From an uncultured Blautia sp. (GTDB taxonomy: Bacteria; Bacillota; Clostridia; Lachnospirales; Lachnospiraceae), in the NCBI GenBank assembly GCA_934364795.1, contig CAKRMK010000035.1, positions 1 through 37,853 of the forward strand: a DNA stretch of 37,853 nt, read 5' to 3'. This document shows, piece by piece, positions 16,408 through 24,070 of this stretch (the stretch's first letter is position 1; the number at the start of each line of letters is the position of its first letter). The notes under the pieces are model-generated. The model searched no databases, was not told where the DNA came from, and worked only from the letters and a program-made list of their open reading frames with translations. The translations under genes and the position numbers were made by a program.

Positions 16408-18483
16408 ATGACAATTGACAACAAAGACGGAGCAGCATTTCTGGGATATGTTACAGAAATGCTGAAAACACGTATAGCACGTATCAGTGAGTCCATTTTG
16501 GAAGGGCAGAAGGATATTGAGGGAATGCATGAATACTACTGGGAAAACTATACGGAAATGGACCAGTATGGTTATGAGAATTTTGATAACCAGCAGGCTT
16601 TGCTCCATCAGATCAATGCCAATGAGCAGCAGATCCATTTGAGAAAACGATTTCGTAAAATGCTGGACTCCCCTTTCTTTGGAAGAGTGGATTTTGTATT
16701 TGAGGGGGAGGATGAGCCGGAGATTTTTTATATCGGAATTGGGAACTTTGCAGAAGAGGCAGGACATACACCTTTGATTTATGACTGGAGAGCACCTGTC
16801 AGCGGCCTTTTTTATGATTATGACAAAGGACCGGCGTCTTATGAAGCCCCCCTTGGAACTATAAGCGGAGAAATTGCATCCAAGTGGCAGTATAAGATCA
16901 AAAACGGCCGCATGGTTTATCAGTTCGAAAGTGATGTAAAGATTGATGATGAGATTCTTATGGCAGAACTGGGAAGTGGCGGAAGTGTTGCCTTGAAAAA
17001 TATTGTCCGCACCATTCAGAAAGAGCAAAATGCTATCATCCGCAATACAAAGGACAAGATCATGGTGATCCAGGGGGCAGCAGGAAGTGGCAAAACCTCT
17101 ATTGCCCTGCATAGAATTGCCTATCTTCTTTACCATGACCGCAAAAACCTGAAATCCTCCAATATTCTGATCCTGTCTCCAAACAGTATTTTCGCTGATT
17201 ATATTTCTCATATTCTTCCGGAACTTGGAGAAGAGAATATCAAAGAAATGAGTTTTGATCTTTTTGCATACAGACAGCTGAAAGATACGGTATCTGACTG
17301 TGAGGACCGTTATGACCAGATCGAAAGAAGCCTGAATTTCCCCAAGGTACCTACTTATTATAAACAAAAGCAGTCCAGGGAATTTCTGAATCAGATGGAA
17401 GGCTATCTGACTTCTCTGGAAGACGAACTGATGAATTTTCACGATGTGGAATATAAGAACTTTACCAAAAAAGAAGAGGAAATTATAGAACTGTTTTATT
17501 TTAAATTTCAGGATATTCCCCTTCTTTCCCGTATGGAGGCAGTGGCGGAGAATTTTATTGATGAGGTTGAGACTCTTCGTGACAATGATATGGATGAGGA
17601 AGAACGCTTTGTTGTCATGGAGAAATTCATGAATATGTATGAAACACAGGATCTCTATGTGATTTACAGCCGTTTCCTTTCAAAATATGGTTATCCGGAG
17701 CTTCCTCACGTACAGCTATCCGAACGAAAGCTTCGTTATGAAGATGTGTACCCGGTACTTTATATGAAATATCGTCTGCTGCGCCAGAAAAGCCATAATG
17801 GAATCAAGCATCTGGTTGTGGATGAAATGCAGGACTACTCAAGGCTTCAGTATCTGATTATCAAAATGATGTTCCCCTGCAGGATGACCATTCTGGGAGA
17901 TAAAGCCCAGACTATGGAAGAACAGACCCAGGATGTGGTGGGCTTCCTGCCAAAAATTTTTGGAAAAGATATCCGCAGGATCGTTATGAACAAAAGCTAC
18001 CGCAATACGGTGGAAATTGCTTCTTACGCCAATGAACTTGTGGGGATAACTGATATGGAGCTGTTTGAAAGGCATGGAGAGCCAGTGGAAGAAATGCTTT
18101 TCCATGATGAAAAAGGAAACTCTCTGGAAAATGCCCTTGATGAAATTATAAAGAAGCTTCAGCTTGGGGAAGAACAGTTTGAGACTGCAGCTGTTATCCT
18201 TCGAACAGAAAGTGAAGCGAAAATGGCAGCCCGTATTCTGAAAGAAAAACTGGAAGAAACCGGTTTTGATACAAAGAACCGTTTCTCCTATCTTCACAGA
18301 GACAGCACAAGCTTCTGCAAGGGTCTTACAGTTACGACTTTTTATCTGGCAAAGGGACTGGAATTTGACCAGGTATTTTCCCTGTTCCCAAAAGAGGATA
18401 CAAGTGCACTTGCAAAGCAGGGAAGATATATTGCTGCCACCAGGGCACTTCACAGACTTCATATGTATGAATACGAAAAATAA
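16408..18483 (+). CDS. helD: HelD-like UvrD/Rep superfamily 1 helicase
   Basis: This 691-residue protein has an N-terminal helical arm (about 1-70), then an SF1 ATPase. It shows Walker A GAAGSGKTSIALHRIAYLL (Lys229), ILSPNSIFADYISHILPELG, DEMQDYSRLQYLIIKMMF (Asp472), LGDKAQTM and NKSYRNTVEIASYANELVG. A C-terminal segment ends GRYIAATRALHRLHMYEY. These features and the order of inserts match HelD, which removes stalled or idle RNA polymerase from DNA using ATP in Gram-positive bacteria. At 691 residues it is shorter than B. subtilis HelD (about 774). The start at 16408 is chosen for the AAAAGGAG 9 bases upstream. A perfect hairpin abuts that site. It is monocistronic between two terminator-bounded units. 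An ordinary UvrD-like DNA helicase is the alternative. Confidence 0.85.
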   Translation: MTIDNKDGAAFLGYVTEMLKTRIARISESILEGQKDIEGMHEYYWENYTEMDQYGYENFDNQQALLHQINANEQQIHLRKRFRKMLDSPFFGRVDFVFEGEDEPEIFYIGIGNFAEEAGHTPLIYDWRAPVSGLFYDYDKGPASYEAPLGTISGEIASKWQYKIKNGRMVYQFESDVKIDDEILMAELGSGGSVALKNIVRTIQKEQNAIIRNTKDKIMVIQGAAGSGKTSIALHRIAYLLYHDRKNLKSSNILILSPNSIFADYISHILPELGEENIKEMSFDLFAYRQLKDTVSDCEDRYDQIERSLNFPKVPTYYKQKQSREFLNQMEGYLTSLEDELMNFHDVEYKNFTKKEEEIIELFYFKFQDIPLLSRMEAVAENFIDEVETLRDNDMDEEERFVVMEKFMNMYETQDLYVIYSRFLSKYGYPELPHVQLSERKLRYEDVYPVLYMKYRLLRQKSHNGIKHLVVDEMQDYSRLQYLIIKMMFPCRMTILGDKAQTMEEQTQDVVGFLPKIFGKDIRRIVMNKSYRNTVEIASYANELVGITDMELFERHGEPVEEMLFHDEKGNSLENALDEIIKKLQLGEEQFETAAVILRTESEAKMAARILKEKLEETGFDTKNRFSYLHRDSTSFCKGLTVTTFYLAKGLEFDQVFSLFPKEDTSALAKQGRYIAATRALHRLHMYEYEK

Positions 18484-18618
18484 ATTTTACAAAAGTATGA
18501 CAGCCATAAGATAAAATAAACATGATATTGATTTTTTTATAGGCACAAATGTATAAAAAATCCCCTGAAAGTTTATAATATTTTCACAGTAAATTTCGTT
18601 TCTCTCAAGGGAAATCCA

Positions 18619-18647
18619 TTGACATGTCTGTAATAAAATTGTAAAAT
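18619..18647 (+). promoter_or_regulatory. Sigma-A promoter of the lipoprotein gene
   Basis: TTGACA (18619-18624), 17 bases and TAAAAT (18642-18647) give a start near 18654 and a leader of about 78 bases. The rest of 18484-18731 is AT-rich; no clear terminator for helD was found. Confidence 0.8.
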
Positions 18648-18731
18648 ATAGGGCAGACAGCATTTAAAGTACAAACTTATGAAGAGAATCTGATTCATTT
18701 TTAAATACGATCTAGGACTAAGGAGGATACC

Positions 18732-19784
18732 ATGAAGAATAAGAAGATTTTGGCAATCTTAACTATAGCAGCAGGCGTTTCTGTATTTGCAGCAGGATGC
18801 AGTTTTGGCGGGGATGAGCCGGAAGAGCAGGTTGTAGTAGATGTTACTCCTACACCAGAGGCAGCAGCAACCGCCACTCCTACACCGGAGCCTACTATTG
18901 CACCTGATGTGCAGGACAGCACTTATACATCCAGTAACGGAGCAGTATCCATCAAGCTTCCGGATGCCACATGGGCGAACAAGGCAGATGAAGATAACAT
19001 GCTTAGCTTTGAGTCCCCGGAACAGGGCAAGATTCTGATCCTTCACGGACAGGGAGCTGATGATATGTCATCTGCAATGCTTCCGGATACACAGGATCTG
19101 GCAGTTGCACTTGAGCAGGCATCAGATCTTGTAGAAGGCACTGACTTTGAGATTCAGAATTATACATCCGATGATGCATCTGGTGTGGGAATCTATTATT
19201 ACACTGTGAAATACAATGACACATCCAAGAGCGGTGGATATGCATATGCCATCCATAAGATTTATAAGAGTGATGATGAGTATTATAACATTTGCGGATC
19301 TGTAGTGGATGACAGCTCTTATGATGCCATTCAGGCTGCTATTGATTCCTTTGGAATTCTCGGAGATTCCAGCCTGAAAGCAGCAGCACCGGCACAGTCC
19401 GGAAGTGACGCAGCTACAGACGGAAGCACAGATGGAACTTCTGACGGCTCCACAGCCGGTACAACAGATGGAAGTACAGATGGCACAACAGACAGTACTT
19501 CTGATGGCAGCACCTCCACAGGAGAAGGAAGCAGCAGCGGAACCATTACAAACTCCGGCGGATTTACCCAGGAGCAGCTTACAGATACCAACCAGACCAG
19601 AACCATTTACCGTAACTCCGACGGTCATCCACTTGTTATCACACCAGATGGAAACGGAAACTGGGTTGACTTTGATGGAAATACTTACCGTTTTGTAAAC
19701 AATGAGGATGTTTACGACCAGAACGATGTTGACTATTACTGGCATGGAGAAGGCGCAGACGTATATTACATGCCTGTAGAATAA
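18732..19784 (+). CDS. Secreted lipoprotein with Ser/Thr/Asp/Gly-rich linker, function unknown
   Basis: This 350-residue protein has a lipoprotein signal peptide (MKNKKILAILTIAAGVSVFA followed by AGC; lipidated Cys23). A Pro/Thr-rich spacer with repeated TPTPE (about 38-58) leads to a first folded region (about 60-215, with aromatic-rich IYYYTVKYND and a single Cys in YNICGSVV). Next comes a low-complexity linker of SDGST/TDGT units (about 225-272). A small C-terminal region follows (about 275-350), containing TIYRNSDGHPLVITPDGNGN and ending in DVDYYWHGEGADVYYMPVE. I do not recognise either domain. The linker suggests a surface-exposed protein spanning the wall. AAGGAGG precedes the start, and a strong promoter lies at 18619-18647. 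The helD gene upstream and the methyltransferase downstream give no functional clue. Confidence 0.85.
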   Translation: MKNKKILAILTIAAGVSVFAAGCSFGGDEPEEQVVVDVTPTPEAAATATPTPEPTIAPDVQDSTYTSSNGAVSIKLPDATWANKADEDNMLSFESPEQGKILILHGQGADDMSSAMLPDTQDLAVALEQASDLVEGTDFEIQNYTSDDASGVGIYYYTVKYNDTSKSGGYAYAIHKIYKSDDEYYNICGSVVDDSSYDAIQAAIDSFGILGDSSLKAAAPAQSGSDAATDGSTDGTSDGSTAGTTDGSTDGTTDSTSDGSTSTGEGSSSGTITNSGGFTQEQLTDTNQTRTIYRNSDGHPLVITPDGNGNWVDFDGNTYRFVNNEDVYDQNDVDYYWHGEGADVYYMPVE

Positions 19785-19811
19785 AATGATACTAATATAG
19801 AAATGACTACG

Positions 19812-19850
19812 ACGGACACAGCTACCCCGGGAAAGGATGGCTGTGTCCGT
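19812..19850 (+). terminator. Hairpin after the lipoprotein gene
   Basis: ACGGACACAGC (19812-19822) pairs perfectly with GCTGTGTCCGT (19840-19850), with a 17-base loop, but no T run follows. It ends 8 bases before the GGAGGG site of the next gene, so it may act as a weak terminator, mRNA stabiliser or attenuator. Confidence 0.5.
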
Positions 19851-19866
19851 GATGGTTGGAGGGAAT

Positions 19867-20643
19867 ATGGATAATTTTCAGGCTTATGGCGAATTTGCCA
19901 GAGTATATGATATGTTTCAGGATAATGTAGACTATGAAACATGGGGTGAGTGGCTGAAAAACAGACTGAAAGAATATGGGATTTCTGACGGTCTGGTTCT
20001 GGATCTTGGATGTGGCACCGGAACCATGACAGAGATTCTGGCGCAGGCAGGCTATGACATGATCGGAGTTGACAATTCCGAAGAAATGCTTGCAGAAGCT
20101 ATGGAAAAGCGTGTAGAATCAGGACATGATATTCTTTATCTTCTTCAGGACATGCAGGAGTTTGAATTATATGGAACAGTGCGGGCTGTAGTCAGCGTAT
20201 GTGACAGCCTGAACTACATAACAGAAGAAGAGGAGCTGGAGCATGTATTTGCACTGGTAAATAATTATCTGGATCCACAGGGGATTTTCCTCTTTGACAT
20301 GAATACCATTTATAAATATCAGACCATGATCGGTGATACCACCATTGCAGAGAACCGGGACGAGGGAAGCTTTATCTGGGAAAACAGCTTCGACGAGGAG
20401 ACAGGGATTAATACTTATGAACTGGCCCTTTTTATTCCAAGGGAAGATGGACTTTATGAGAAAACCGAGGAAGTTCATTATCAGAGAGCCTATTCCCTGG
20501 ATAAAATTAAAGAGCTTTTATCAAAAGCAGGACTTGAGTTCCTGGCAGTTTATGATGCATATACTATGGAGCCACCTAAAGCTGACAGCGGCAGACTGAC
20601 ATTTGTAGTCCGGGAACATGGAAAAAATAATAACGCAATATAA
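19867..20643 (+). CDS. SAM-dependent class I methyltransferase
   Basis: This 258-residue Rossmann-fold methyltransferase has motif I GLVLDLGCGTGTMTEILAQ (about 42-60), the acidic residue after beta-2 in MIGVDNSEEML, and a post-motif region VRAVVSVCDSLNYI. The N-terminus FARVYDMFQDNVDYETW resembles small-molecule methyltransferases of the Methyltransf_25/11 families. The methyl acceptor is unknown. The start at 19867 is preferred because GGAGGG (19858-19863) lies just upstream; an earlier in-frame ATG at 19837 lies inside a hairpin and lacks a good site. The stop overlaps the ribosome binding site of hslO, and nadE follows, so the three are probably one operon. The neighbours do not reveal its substrate. 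Confidence 0.85.
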   Translation: MDNFQAYGEFARVYDMFQDNVDYETWGEWLKNRLKEYGISDGLVLDLGCGTGTMTEILAQAGYDMIGVDNSEEMLAEAMEKRVESGHDILYLLQDMQEFELYGTVRAVVSVCDSLNYITEEEELEHVFALVNNYLDPQGIFLFDMNTIYKYQTMIGDTTIAENRDEGSFIWENSFDEETGINTYELALFIPREDGLYEKTEEVHYQRAYSLDKIKELLSKAGLEFLAVYDAYTMEPPKADSGRLTFVVREHGKNNNAI

Positions 20644-20659
20644 GGAGAAAAATAAAAAT

Positions 20660-21538
20660 ATGAACGACTATATTATCCGCGCCACAGCAGCAAATGACCA
20701 GATCCGTGCATTTGCAGCAGTTACCACTGAAATGGTAGAAAGTGCAAGAGAACATCACAATACAAGCCCGGTGGCTACAGCAGCACTTGGAAGACTCCTC
20801 ACAGCAGGAGCTATGATGGGATCCATGATGAAAGGAGAGAAGGATGTCCTGACTCTTCAGATCAAAGCTGGCGGTCCTCTTCAGGGAATTACCGTAACTG
20901 CTGATTCACAGGGAAATGTAAAAGGTTATGTGGGAAATCCGGATGTATGTATTCCGGCCAATTCCAAAGGTAAACTGGATGTAGCAGGCGCAGTGGGACC
21001 TGGATTTTTAACAGTTATCAAAGATATGGGACTGAAAGAGCCATACAGTGGACAGGTTATGCTTCAGACCTGTGAGATTGCAGAGGATCTTACTTATTAT
21101 TTTGCAACAAGTGAGCAGGTTCCGTCTGCTGTTGGTCTTGGCGTTCTGATGAACAAAAATAATACAGTACGTCAGGCCGGCGGCTTTATTGTCCAGCTGA
21201 TGCCATTTGCAGAGGAAGAAGTAATCTCAAAACTGGAACAGAATGTACAGAAGATCAGTTCTGTTACCAGCCTTCTGGAAGAGGGGCATACACCGGAGAG
21301 CCTGCTGGAAAAAGTACTGGAAGGCTTTGATGTACAGATTATGGAAAAAACTGATACACGTTTTCACTGCAACTGCACAAGAGAGCGTGTGGAAAAAGCC
21401 CTGATCAGCATTGGAAGAAAAGAATTAAACGAAATGATCCAGGAAGGCAAACCTATTGAAATGAACTGCCATTTCTGTAATACCAACTACACATTTACTG
21501 TAGAAGAATTAAAAGAAATTCTCAGAAAGTGCAAATAA
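20660..21538 (+). CDS. hslO: Redox-regulated holdase Hsp33
   Basis: This 292-residue protein has the Hsp33 fold and the C-terminal redox zinc switch. The zinc ligands are FHCNC (Cys237, Cys239) and NCHFC (Cys270, Cys273), in the standard CxC...CxxC arrangement. N-terminal hallmarks are MNDYIIRATAANDQIRAFAA and TSPVATAALGRLLTAGAMMG. When oxidised, Hsp33 loses zinc, partly unfolds and binds unfolding proteins during oxidative and heat stress. The start at 20660 has TAAGGAG upstream, which overlaps the stop of the methyltransferase gene. An earlier in-frame start would lie inside that gene and is not needed. nadE begins 24 bases downstream. Confidence 0.96.
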   Translation: MNDYIIRATAANDQIRAFAAVTTEMVESAREHHNTSPVATAALGRLLTAGAMMGSMMKGEKDVLTLQIKAGGPLQGITVTADSQGNVKGYVGNPDVCIPANSKGKLDVAGAVGPGFLTVIKDMGLKEPYSGQVMLQTCEIAEDLTYYFATSEQVPSAVGLGVLMNKNNTVRQAGGFIVQLMPFAEEEVISKLEQNVQKISSVTSLLEEGHTPESLLEKVLEGFDVQIMEKTDTRFHCNCTRERVEKALISIGRKELNEMIQEGKPIEMNCHFCNTNYTFTVEELKEILRKCK

Positions 21539-21562
21539 AAAACAGGGAAAGAGGATCGTGAT

Positions 21563-23473
21563 ATGAATCAGGGATTTGTTAAAGTCGCAGCAGGAACACC
21601 TGCTATCACAGTTGCAGATTGTAAATCAAATACAAAGGCAATCCTGGAACTGATCCGGGAAATGGAAACACAGCATGCCAAGATCATGGTATTCCCGGAG
21701 CTTTGTATTACAGGTTATACCTGTCAGGATCTGTTTCTTCAGAGGAGGCTTCTGGACAGTGCATGGGAGAGCCTTCTTTATCTGGCAGAAGAGACGCAGG
21801 ATGTGGATGCGCTGATTTTTGTAGGACTTCCCATGAGAATGATGGGGAAGCTTTATAATGTGGCAGCTGCACTGAACCATGGAAACCTTCTTGGATTTGT
21901 ACCTAAGACTTACATTCCCAATTACAATGAATTTTATGAGCAGAGACATTTTTCTTCCGGCGCAGATGTGTGGGAAGAAGTGACTGTGGGAGAAGAAAGT
22001 GTTCCATTTGCAGGAAATCTTATTTTTTCCTGTGAGAACATGCCGGAGCTGACAGTGGCAGCAGAAATCTGCGAGGATCTGTGGGTTCCACTTCCACCAA
22101 GTGTGAAACTGGCACAGGGGGGAGCACATATTATTGTAAACCTTTCTGCAAGTGATGAAATGGTTGGAAAAGATTCCTACCGCCGTGATCTGGTGAAAGG
22201 ACAGTCAGCCCGTCTGATTTGCGGTTATATTTACGCAACAGCGGGAGAGGGAGAATCTTCCCAGGATCTGGTATTTGGCGGACAAAATCTGATTGCGGAA
22301 AACGGTGTCATGCTTTGTGAGGCAAAGCGTTTCCACAACACTACCATTTATGGGGAAATTGATGTTCAGAGGCTGGCGGATGAAAGAAGAAGGATTTCCA
22401 CCTATCCGGCAGCAGATTATTCTGAATGCCAGATGGTTTCTTTTGATGTAGAAATGGAAGAAACAGATCTTACCAGATGTTTTGCACCGTATCCTTTTGT
22501 TCCCTCTGTAAAAGAAGAAAGGGATATGCGCTGTGAGGAAATTCTGAATATCCAGGCTATGGGCCTGAAGAAGCGAATGAGCCACATTCATTGCAAGAAA
22601 GCAATGGTAGGTCTTTCCGGAGGTCTTGATTCTACTTTGGCGCTTCTGGTGATCGCACGTACCTTCCGTCTTATGGGACTTCCTTCCGAGAATATCAGAT
22701 GTATTACAATGCCCTGCTTTGGAACTACTGACCGTACGTATCAGAATGCATGTAAATTAAGCCAGTGTCTTGGCGCCACTCTTACAGAGGTGAACATTAA
22801 AGAAGCGGTAAATGTTCATTTCCGTGATATCGGACATGATGATTCTGTACATGATGTGACTTACGAAAACTGCCAGGCAAGAGAGCGTACCCAGATCCTT
22901 ATGGATATGGCCAATCAGGAAGGGGCGCTTTTAGTTGGAACAGGAGATTTATCCGAGCTTGCTCTTGGATGGGCGACTTACAATGGGGATCATATGTCCA
23001 TGTATGGTGTGAATGCCTCCGTCCCGAAAACACTGGTAAGACATCTTGTCCGCTATTATGCGGATACCTGCGGTGAGAAAGAACTGGAAGAGGTGCTTCT
23101 GGATATTCTGGATACTCCTGTAAGTCCGGAGCTTCTGCCGCCTAAAGATGGCAAGATCGCCCAGAAAACGGAAGATCTGGTAGGTCCTTATGAGCTTCAC
23201 GATTTTTATTTGTATTACATGCTGCGTGCAGGTTTTGAGCCGGATAAAATTTATCGAATTGCCTGCCGTACTTTTGAAAACACCTATGACAAGGCTACGA
23301 TTTTGAAATGGCTGAAAACCTTCTACAGAAGATTTTTTGCACAGCAGTTTAAGCGTTCCTGTCTGCCAGATGGACCGAAAGTGGGAAGTGTGGCACTTTC
23401 CCCAAGAGGCGACCTTCGCATGCCAAGTGATGCAAGTGCGGCAATGTGGATGGAAGTGCTGGAGAATCTGTGA
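21563..23473 (+). CDS. nadE: Glutamine-dependent NAD+ synthetase
   Basis: This 636-residue two-domain enzyme makes NAD+ from deamido-NAD+, ATP and glutamine. The N-terminal nitrilase-type glutaminase (about 1-270) has the Glu46-Lys115-Cys170 triad in FPELCITGYT, VPKTYIPNYNEFYEQRHF and AEICEDLWVP. The C-terminal synthetase (about 320-636) has the PP-loop VGLSGGLDSTLALLV (SGGLDS at 352-357), GTGDLSELALGWATYNGDHM and MYGVNASVPKTLVRHLV. The length fits glutamine-dependent NadE with a fused amidase domain. AAAGAGGA precedes the ATG. The gene ends 5 bases before the convergent membrane-protein gene, and its terminator appears to lie inside that neighbour's coding sequence (23522-23553). Confidence 0.96.
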   Translation: MNQGFVKVAAGTPAITVADCKSNTKAILELIREMETQHAKIMVFPELCITGYTCQDLFLQRRLLDSAWESLLYLAEETQDVDALIFVGLPMRMMGKLYNVAAALNHGNLLGFVPKTYIPNYNEFYEQRHFSSGADVWEEVTVGEESVPFAGNLIFSCENMPELTVAAEICEDLWVPLPPSVKLAQGGAHIIVNLSASDEMVGKDSYRRDLVKGQSARLICGYIYATAGEGESSQDLVFGGQNLIAENGVMLCEAKRFHNTTIYGEIDVQRLADERRRISTYPAADYSECQMVSFDVEMEETDLTRCFAPYPFVPSVKEERDMRCEEILNIQAMGLKKRMSHIHCKKAMVGLSGGLDSTLALLVIARTFRLMGLPSENIRCITMPCFGTTDRTYQNACKLSQCLGATLTEVNIKEAVNVHFRDIGHDDSVHDVTYENCQARERTQILMDMANQEGALLVGTGDLSELALGWATYNGDHMSMYGVNASVPKTLVRHLVRYYADTCGEKELEEVLLDILDTPVSPELLPPKDGKIAQKTEDLVGPYELHDFYLYYMLRAGFEPDKIYRIACRTFENTYDKATILKWLKTFYRRFFAQQFKRSCLPDGPKVGSVALSPRGDLRMPSDASAAMWMEVLENL

Positions 23474-23478
23474 AAAAT

Positions 23479-23970
23479 TTAATCGATTTCATCAGCAGAC
23501 TGTGAGTCAGACTGTACAGATGGCGGAGAACTTACCGGGTTCTCCGCCTTTTTCAGTGCATCCTCAATGGCATCAAGAAGAAGCTTCGAAGTATATTTAC
23601 GGTCATTGGAGTATTTCAGTCCTTCAAGAGACTGACTGTCTACGATCTGGCTGGCAAGGGATTCCAGGGAGGGTTTCACCAGTGGAAACATGGCGGTGGT
23701 GCTTTCGCTTAAATTGACCAGCTCTATAGACTGGATGCGGTCCTGGCTTACGGTTACTTCCACATCGAACGTGTTCTGGTTTAATCGGATGGAGGAGCGA
23801 TAGACACCGGGCGTATAAATCCCATCCGCTTTCGCAGAAGTGGTCTGGCTCTTTCCAGGACCAAACATAAAATAGATCAGTATTCCAAGAAGAATGGCAA
23901 GAATAAGAAAAGCAATGGTATATACCACTTCTTTCATATGTAACACGATGATCCTTGTTTTTGAGCTCAT
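23479..23970 (-). CDS. Membrane-anchored FMN_bind-like small protein
   Basis: This 163-residue protein has a short N-terminus, one TM helix (about 14-36, VVYTIAFLILAILLGILIYF) and a single extracytoplasmic domain. The domain resembles FMN_bind: DGIYTPGVYRSS, FDVEVTVSQDRIQSIELVNL, IVDSQSLEGLKYSNDRKYTS and LLLDAIEDALKKA. The usual SGAT/S flavinylation site is replaced by KYSNDRKYTS, so covalent FMN is doubtful. The family gives the fold; the function is unknown. A Ser/Pro/Asp-rich tail ends the protein. The start is the ATG at 23968-23970, with AGGAGG 8 bases upstream; a GTG nine bases earlier is too close to that site. It is divergent from addB and convergent with nadE. Confidence 0.75.
   Translation of the reverse strand: MSSKTRIIVLHMKEVVYTIAFLILAILLGILIYFMFGPGKSQTTSAKADGIYTPGVYRSSIRLNQNTFDVEVTVSQDRIQSIELVNLSESTTAMFPLVKPSLESLASQIVDSQSLEGLKYSNDRKYTSKLLLDAIEDALKKAENPVSSPPSVQSDSQSADEID
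23522..23553 (+). terminator. nadE terminator inside the convergent gene
   Basis: GGCGGAGAAC (23522-23531) pairs perfectly with GTTCTCCGCC (23539-23548), with a 7-base loop, followed by five T residues on the plus strand. It lies within the 3' coding end of the minus-strand gene at 23479-23970. Confidence 0.85.
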
Positions 23971-24005
23971 GGCGTGCACCTCCTGATTTCATTTATTCTA
24001 TCCTA

Positions 24006-24034
24006 TTATCAAACAGGGGGAAATATGATAAAAT
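24006..24034 (+). promoter_or_regulatory. Candidate promoter of addBA
   Basis: TTATCA (24006-24011), 17 bases and TAAAAT (24029-24034) would start transcription near 24041, about 30 bases before addB. The -35 box is imperfect. Confidence 0.4.
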
Positions 24035-24070
24035 ATTGTTCAACAGTCGTAACAGGAGGGATTTTCGTAA

